DNA of 64,000 bases from contig NC_086366.1 of assembly GCF_036324505.1 (NCBI RefSeq), positions 5,763,427 through 5,827,426 on the forward strand, in the 5' to 3' direction. Below are positions 57,260 through 64,000 of the stretch, piece after piece. How positions within the stretch are numbered: position 1 is the stretch's first letter; each line of letters opens with the position of its first letter. The stretch comes from Eleginops maclovinus. Taxonomy: Eukaryota > Chordata > Actinopteri > Perciformes > Eleginopidae. A program made the translations under genes and the position numbers. Below the pieces are notes generated by a model. That model saw only the letters and a program-made list of their open reading frames with translations. It was not told the origin of the DNA and made no database searches.

Positions 57260-59242
57260 CTGAAACACAAAAGTTTAAAATCATGGTTAAAAACAGAACT
57301 CCTGCAGTCAGTGGGGAAAAAGCATAACGTGCAGTGACACTGTTAGCTAACATGTGGCCGTGTCATGGTGACCTTGTATTTGAAAGATTGTAATTCCATG
57401 AAACCTTAATTTGACCTGAGTGCCCTGAGGCAAGACGACCAAAACCTCTAATTGCTCAGTCACAGTGAGTCACAGCATGACAACATCAACCACATGACTA
57501 ACATGTAAAAATGCAGAAAATAGAAGGAAGCACACACACACACACACAAAATGGATGAACATAATGATCCTAATTTAGTTTTTAGATTGACCAGAACATA
57601 AGACATGCAGTCAGGATTCAAATCAGATGAAATACTGCATAAGGAATATGTCATTTATGCTATTTTACGGTTTAGCATGATAGCTGTAGGAATATCTGAG
57701 ATGACAACACTGAGACTTTTCTCATGTAAATATAAGGCTATCAGCTATAAGCTAAGCTAACCAGCAGATAAAATAAGTAACTGGTTAGCTTAGCTTACAT
57801 TTTGTCAATATAACATGTTGCTAACTGTAGCGTCACATTAGCTTGCAGCCATGAGAGTGGTATTGTTCTTCTCCCATATCTCTCTGCAAAAACGTGAGAG
57901 AGCATATCTTCCCAAAATGTCCTGGTATGGCCACATTTGTCCCTCTTATTTTGGGATACTAGTAGCCAAGTCAAGATCAGATAAAAAGCAACATCTTTGC
58001 TAAATGCTAAACCTCCCTTAACCCCTCTCAAAAAGCGTGGGTCATACCCCCGTTGGGTCTGTATGTTCTGAATGTGCATGTATGTGTGTGCATCAGTCGC
58101 TCTACATTAGCTCTCCATAGGGCCTCTGGCAAATCCTTTCTGGGTCAGACGTACCACTCGCATAAATGTGGGCATCGCAGACTGGCACGCTATGCCATGG
58201 ACATCCGCCAGACAGAGATGCAGACACAAACACACACTTCCAAGTTAACACACACATATGCATCTACACTACACAGCCACATGCAAACTTTACAAAGCAC
58301 ACAAAAACACACAGCTTGACAGTGTTAATGGGCTCATTGATCTTTGCCGGGAAACTAATTGGATGTCACACCAAAGGTTAGGCATCGGGGAGTGTGTCCG
58401 TCTGGAAATGTGTGTGTCAGAGTTTTGTTTCCGTGATGTGTGTGCCTTTAGGTTTGCTCCAAAAAAGCATGTAAATTAACGATGTAATACTCAGAAAAGC
58501 TGAGTGTGTGTATGGACCTGCTGAGTAATATATTTCAATGGCATGAAGAAGTGAAACCTCATCTCATAATGGGAACTGTAATATAAATATTCAGCTTCAT
58601 CTACTTTAAGTGCAATTACTGGTCACTGAGGTCAGTCACTCTTGTGATAAGAAGTGCTTAGTCATTGTCCGAAAACAAACCGATATGAATAATAATTATA
58701 TAGACAGTTTCAGGAGTCTGGGGTTCTGCTAAGTCACACTTTGGCTGCATCTCGTTGAAGAGGAAGTGAAATAGAAATGTGTTCACCAAGCACAAGCTGA
58801 AACAAAACAGTAACTACACGGGGAGTGAGTCAGATGAAGAGATTACCAGAAAAACAAGACAGGCACATAACGCAGATGTCCTGGAGATATTTTTTTAAAC
58901 TGCATTCAAGTATTAAAGAAACTGAGTGAGAACAGATAGACAGAAGAGAAAGGACGGAGGAAAGGTTCTCCAAGAAACAAGTGTGTGAAAACAGAACATC
59001 CTTTTTTGCACCTCTGGTCAGCCTGTTCTCTGCTGCTCAATTTGTTCTCCTAATGTTTTTTCAATTTGTTCTGTCATCTGTCTACTCTGTTCCCTGTTTC
59101 GCAGCTTCTCTCTGTTCTCTATGTATTGAAAAGGAAAGATGCACCTGCTTCTCTCTTTTACTCTGCCTCTCAGTACAGAACAGTTTCTGGCTGCGATGCT
59201 GTGTTGTGATGAAAAGAGCTTCTATGTGTGTGTAAAACCTAG

Positions 59243-59427
<185 letters not shown>

Positions 59428-60022
59428 TCCAAAGAGGTCAGTCAATGATTTTCAAAGCCTTTCACAGTGTCCCCTCCCTCCCTCCCGGACTAGTTTCTAA
59501 AAATAAGATTCCACCAGTTAAATTAAGTGCACTGAGATTCGGTACTTTCAAAGCCGAAAGCCAATCAAAAACTTGGACAGAGACACGGAGAGGCACTCCC
59601 ACTCTGGCATGGCTGACACTTTCAAGACCACGCTTGAAAAAAAGTCGGGTGGTTTGAATGTTGTGCACACATGAAAAAGTCAACAGAAAAGGCAAAGCGT
59701 CAGAGAAGGTTTACAGGAAAGAAACGTGCGAATGGAAAACCCTGACTAGGGAGGGGTGTTTGTATGCTAAAGGTGAAATAAAAAAGGCCCTTAAGGCAAA
59801 GCACATGGTGCTAGAAACGCACCAAACCAGCTCTGTTGCTGCAGGTGTTGCAGGAGAAAGAGTGTTCAGCAAAAAAGCTTTCCATAGATAAATAAAAAGG
59901 TAAAAGGGGCCCTGGCCTATTGTGCTCCTTTCTAAGATGACCTTCTTTACTTCAGTTTGTTACTAGTTAATTATTCTTCAGTAACTTGCGGAATACAAAC
60001 AACATTGCTTCTCTGGAGGGAA

Positions 60023-60108
60023 CATAGGGATTTTAGCCTTTGCAGACCATTTACATGCACTAAAACCTATATAACACACTACAGGAAAGGGAAAATTCCA
60101 AAAAGCAG
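60023..60108 (-). mobile_element. TTAA-flanked MITE, second-subfamily end fragment
   Basis: GGGATTTTAGCCTTTGCAGA, CCATTTACATGC and CCTATATAACACACTACAGG match the left half of the copy at 28642-29036. Confidence 0.75.
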
Positions 60109-61205
60109 AACTCACTACACTGTCCAAATGGCTGTCCATTCCCCCACACTGGCTTCACACACACACACACACACAAGGACCCGCATACCAGCATCAGTCA
60201 TGCTATTGCAAACGTCTCAGGCTAGGAAAAAAAATAACACGAGAGCTCAGTCACTCGCATATTTTTTCGACAGATTCATGTACACACGGGCAAACTTCAC
60301 CCAGTCACGCCTTGATAAGTCAACCCAATCTGCTGACGAAGGCTTGTTTCTCTCACACACTCTCACACACACACACACACACACACTCTCACTCTCACGT
60401 AAGTGTTATTTCCTCATGTCAGAGCTACCTCAGTTATCTATTCAAATGTGGCTCATTTGATTTTTTTGCAAACAACATGAAGTCAGTCACACAAAGAGAA
60501 CAGGAGTAAATGTCTCCTGCGTGTCCCGGGTCATCAAGTGTATAATGTGAGTGTGGTTTTTAGCCCATAGTTCACCTCCCATTAAATGTTCCGCTCAGGA
60601 AAAATGTGGTGTTACATCGGAAGACAACCGAGCTTGACATTAAAAATAACACTTAATGACACTTGAAAAAGAGATGATGAGCATGATGAGTGCTGAGGCA
60701 AATCTCACACTCACACTCACACACACACACACCTCAAGGCCCCCGAGGGACATGTGAGGGATTAAAAAAAAGGGAGATACAAAGACGGAGAAGGGAGTAA
60801 AAGAGGGGGAGGAGATGTGCATGAACAAATATCATAAAGGAGGAAGAGGTGGAAAAATAAAGGCAGACTCTGAGTAATAGGAGCAGAGCGACCTAGACCT
60901 CGCCCGACTGATTCATGGCATGGTCTGACACGAGACACACACACAAACACACAGTCTGATTATCTCGCCACCGCCTCCTTTCACACGCACAATCACCACC
61001 GGCAAACAAGCTTCTCGTAGACACAACCATCCTTGATTTTCTTTGATTCGTTATACAATGAGGTGACATGGAATCCCCCTGCGATATAAACACACACACA
61101 CACCTTGGTGTCAGGTCGCTCTGCCCTTGGAACTCGGTGACTCTTTATGTCAGTTAATGACAAGCAAGGCTTTTTATCACCTGGCCGACAAAAGAGACTC
61201 TGTCA

Positions 61206-61408
<203 letters not shown>

Positions 61409-62122
61409 TCAAGCCCTCCTTACATATTTGGTTCTGAATGTGTGTTTTCCTGTGACATAGGCGCAGATTTCATGTTCCCTATCCCCCCCACACACACACA
61501 CTCGCTACAACAAGCAAGTCTGGAGCGGAAGATTATCACGGTACAACTTTTAAGAAGCGATGACTGCGACATTCCTCCTAACTGCTGAGTTCATGACGAA
61601 GGAGGATTAGCCGGACCTGCTTATCATATGGATGGGATTAACCTGCACTATGGGTCATACACACATGGGAACAGCTCGGCGCAGAACACAAACTCACACA
61701 ATGAGCCGTACAGGACATATGATCAGATGCAGACCCATACAAAAAACCACTCCCTCTGTACCTAACACACACACACACACACACAGACACACACACGGCA
61801 GATGGCAAAACAGGCCTGTGTTGCCATACCGACAGTAGGGCTTGTTAAGTAATCTGCTGCTCTTTAGATCGCTAACGATGTTATCATTTGGCTGTGGTAA
61901 CCACGGTGATGCCTTCGCCCTGTGTGTGTGTGTGTGTGTGAGTAGTTGCGTGCATGAGAAGATAGGCTGGGTTGCGTTTCTAAAGAAGAGTATCAAAAGA
62001 GCTCACACACACACCCAGGAACACACAAAGCGAAGAGTAAATGTGTGTACGCTCTGCACACATTTTGCTCCAAAGATACTGGGAGGGCAAATCCTTTTTT
62101 TACTTCATTAGTTTGTAATAAG

Positions 62123-62215
62123 TCAAAAAGGGCCCTGTTCTGCTCATTTTCAGATTAATAAAGGTATTTGTTCTCATACTGCCTGTTTCCACCCTCTGTC
62201 TGAAACCAGAGACCA
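62123..62215 (-). mobile_element. TTAA-flanked MITE, inverted fragment
   Basis: AAGGGCCCTGTTCTGCTCAT, TTCTCATACTGCCTG and CCACCCTCTGTCTGAAACCA. The ends are worn. Confidence 0.75.
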
Positions 62216-63417
62216 ATCCTATAATGCATAATTATGTATTATGTTCTAGTAATGTGATGACAACTGTTTTTTCCATCAACTGTTATTTTGTTTTTCAGTG
62301 TTATATCATATCACCCCAACAAACCATTTAAATAACATTCACATCCACCTGAGGCAGCACCACCACCTATTTAAAGTCCTATCCTGTGGTGTAAATAAAC
62401 TGTGGTTTACAAGACGACAACACTTTGAAAAAAAAAACACTACGCATTCCGGGATTAGCCAGTGTCGACTTCCTGTCGCCGAAAAATGTACAAACATGGG
62501 AGCGTTGTTCGTCAGAGAATTTGTGCGTGTGAATGAAAAGGTTTTACGTCACGCCAAGTGTTTTGTTTGGACTTTCAAACCTGTTTTTACGCAAGAAAAA
62601 CACATTCTTTAAGAGTTTCAGGAGAAATTTGGGCATGTTGTAAGTGTCATTTTCTGGCTGTGTCAAGACTCATGACAACCAATTAATAGAGAATATGTTA
62701 GAGGTTGACTTAACCCATAAAATGAAACATAGGAAAACCAAACAAACTGCTTTCATAGCTACACAAAGATTGTCCTAAATAGTGCATATTACAGGTTTCC
62801 TACACCAAAAGTGATAATGACGACAAAATCTGTCTTGCATTTCTACTGTAGTGTCAGTTGAATATGCCAGCTGTTCCTTTAAGAGTGTGTGAGGGTGTCA
62901 CACCTGGGTGTGCAAAGAATGTGGGTTAACACCACCAGGTGCATATCCTGTTTGTGGAGCAATCTACATTTTGCATAGAGTTTCAGTTGAAAAAAAAGGG
63001 AGTCAACAAGTCACATAGACATACAAATCTTACGCAAACGTGCGTGTGTGTGTGTGTGTGTGTGTAGTGTCCACACAGACATAAACAAAAGCACACACAC
63101 ACCCAACCTTCTCTAACATTTGGACTGAATATGATGTGAATGTATGTTCATTTTTCTCCCATTAATTTTCTAGTTTATTTGGGAGTTTGTCCTGCAAAGG
63201 TCTAAGGACAGATGTCGGGCAATGCTGTACCCCTTATAAAGTCACCTGAAACAAATGTGTGATTTGTGACTCTGGGTTATATCAATCAAATTTGATTGAA
63301 AAACTTGGATGACAGTTTGAAAGAGTATGAAGGGATAACGCTGTGTCATTGTCACTTGACACGATTCGGACGATAAAGTCACTATGAGAGGGTTAAACCT
63401 TATCTGATTACATTAGA

Positions 63418-63510
63418 ATGGTGGCCTACAACGGCGAAAAACACTTCCAGTAGGAGAAACAAGACGCACTATCAAAACTGACGCAAACGCCGTATATTAG
63501 GGATCATAAA
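63418..63510 (+). mobile_element. single arm of the foldback repeat family
   Basis: CCTACAACGGCGAAAAACAC and AGTAGGAGAAACAAGACGCA match the arm at 19670-19850. Confidence 0.55.
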
Positions 63511-64000
63511 AATGGACAACTTGAAGCCGGACCTTCTGCACTTTAATCAAACAACACCTATCTGCATGTTTGCTGATTTTGGGATGACAGTTAAACTGCT
63601 CACTGTAACTGCAAAACTCAAGTGACCGCCTGAAGCTGTGAGACAACTCGATCTGATAATGGATTACTCCACAGTAAACCTTTCAAAACAAAACATGCTG
63701 TAGTTGATCGGATAATAAACTGATATTTTTTTGAGTTTGTAAAACTACGAACCAAAGAGTTAATCGAGACAATGTGTGTATGTTTAACCTCTTTCTGTAA
63801 CTATAATAACTATTGAAATACTTCTCAAACAACTGCCCGAAACGGTGAGCCGGTTGATTTTTTTAAAGGATTCATCCAAATACTGTTTAGAAGAACATGC
63901 TATAACATGCCCATAATCTGTTGAGGACTTTTTTGTATTTAGTGGGATAGTAAAGTGCCATATTTCTGAGATTGTCACACGATTTTGAAGGGGGGGATTG

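Overview
This is vertebrate nuclear DNA, almost certainly from a ray-finned (teleost) fish. The evidence is split genes with GT/AG introns, tRNA-derived SINEs, L2/Rex-type LINE remnants, many short inverted-repeat transposons (MITEs) and very long CA/TG microsatellites. There are no bacterial-type operons, RNA operons or CRISPR arrays. Almost all long open frames are read-through of microsatellites or transposon debris.

Two genes can be supported, both on the minus strand. (1) tiparp (PARP7, mono-ADP-ribosyltransferase): its last five coding exons lie at 57259-57070, 56144-55957, 53161-52856, 50744-50487 and 48874-48685. All splice sites and phases agree, and a ~1 kb 3' UTR ends near 47660. 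The N-terminal exon(s) with the CCCH zinc finger are not in the window and must lie beyond position 64000. (2) A candidate lekr1 5' end: a tiny first coding exon (ATGG, donor at 15456) and a second coding exon at 12231-12128, with the rest beyond position 1. The LEKR1 identity rests on remembered similarity of a short N-terminal motif, plus the fact that LEKR1 lies next to TIPARP in the same orientation in human. About 90 bp upstream of its ATG is a good RFX-type X-box.

Layout: 1-12127 is downstream of exon 2 of lekr1 (probably intron 2) and is full of repeats, including a SINE nested in a MITE at 8505-9175. 12128-15650 holds the lekr1 5' end and promoter. 15650-47660 is a ~32 kb gene-poor interval with hAT-like and TTAA-flanked MITEs, a LINE split by a MITE, two LTR-like repeats, a ~1 kb 15-bp minisatellite (24650-25618), a compound microsatellite cluster (19958-20789) and a foldback element (43986-44802). 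47660-57259 is the tiparp 3' half. 57260-64000 is the tiparp upstream intron, with two CA arrays of more than 180 bp.

The most abundant dispersed repeat is a ~395 bp element with TTAA at both ends (about 15 copies, in two subfamilies). It carries CCAAT boxes and a TGACATCA motif. One copy ends only 27 bp upstream of the last tiparp exon and may supply that intron's branch point. I found no clear new enzyme system. The observations most worth checking are the lekr1 start exon with its X-box, the transposon-derived branch point, and the nested transposon structures.
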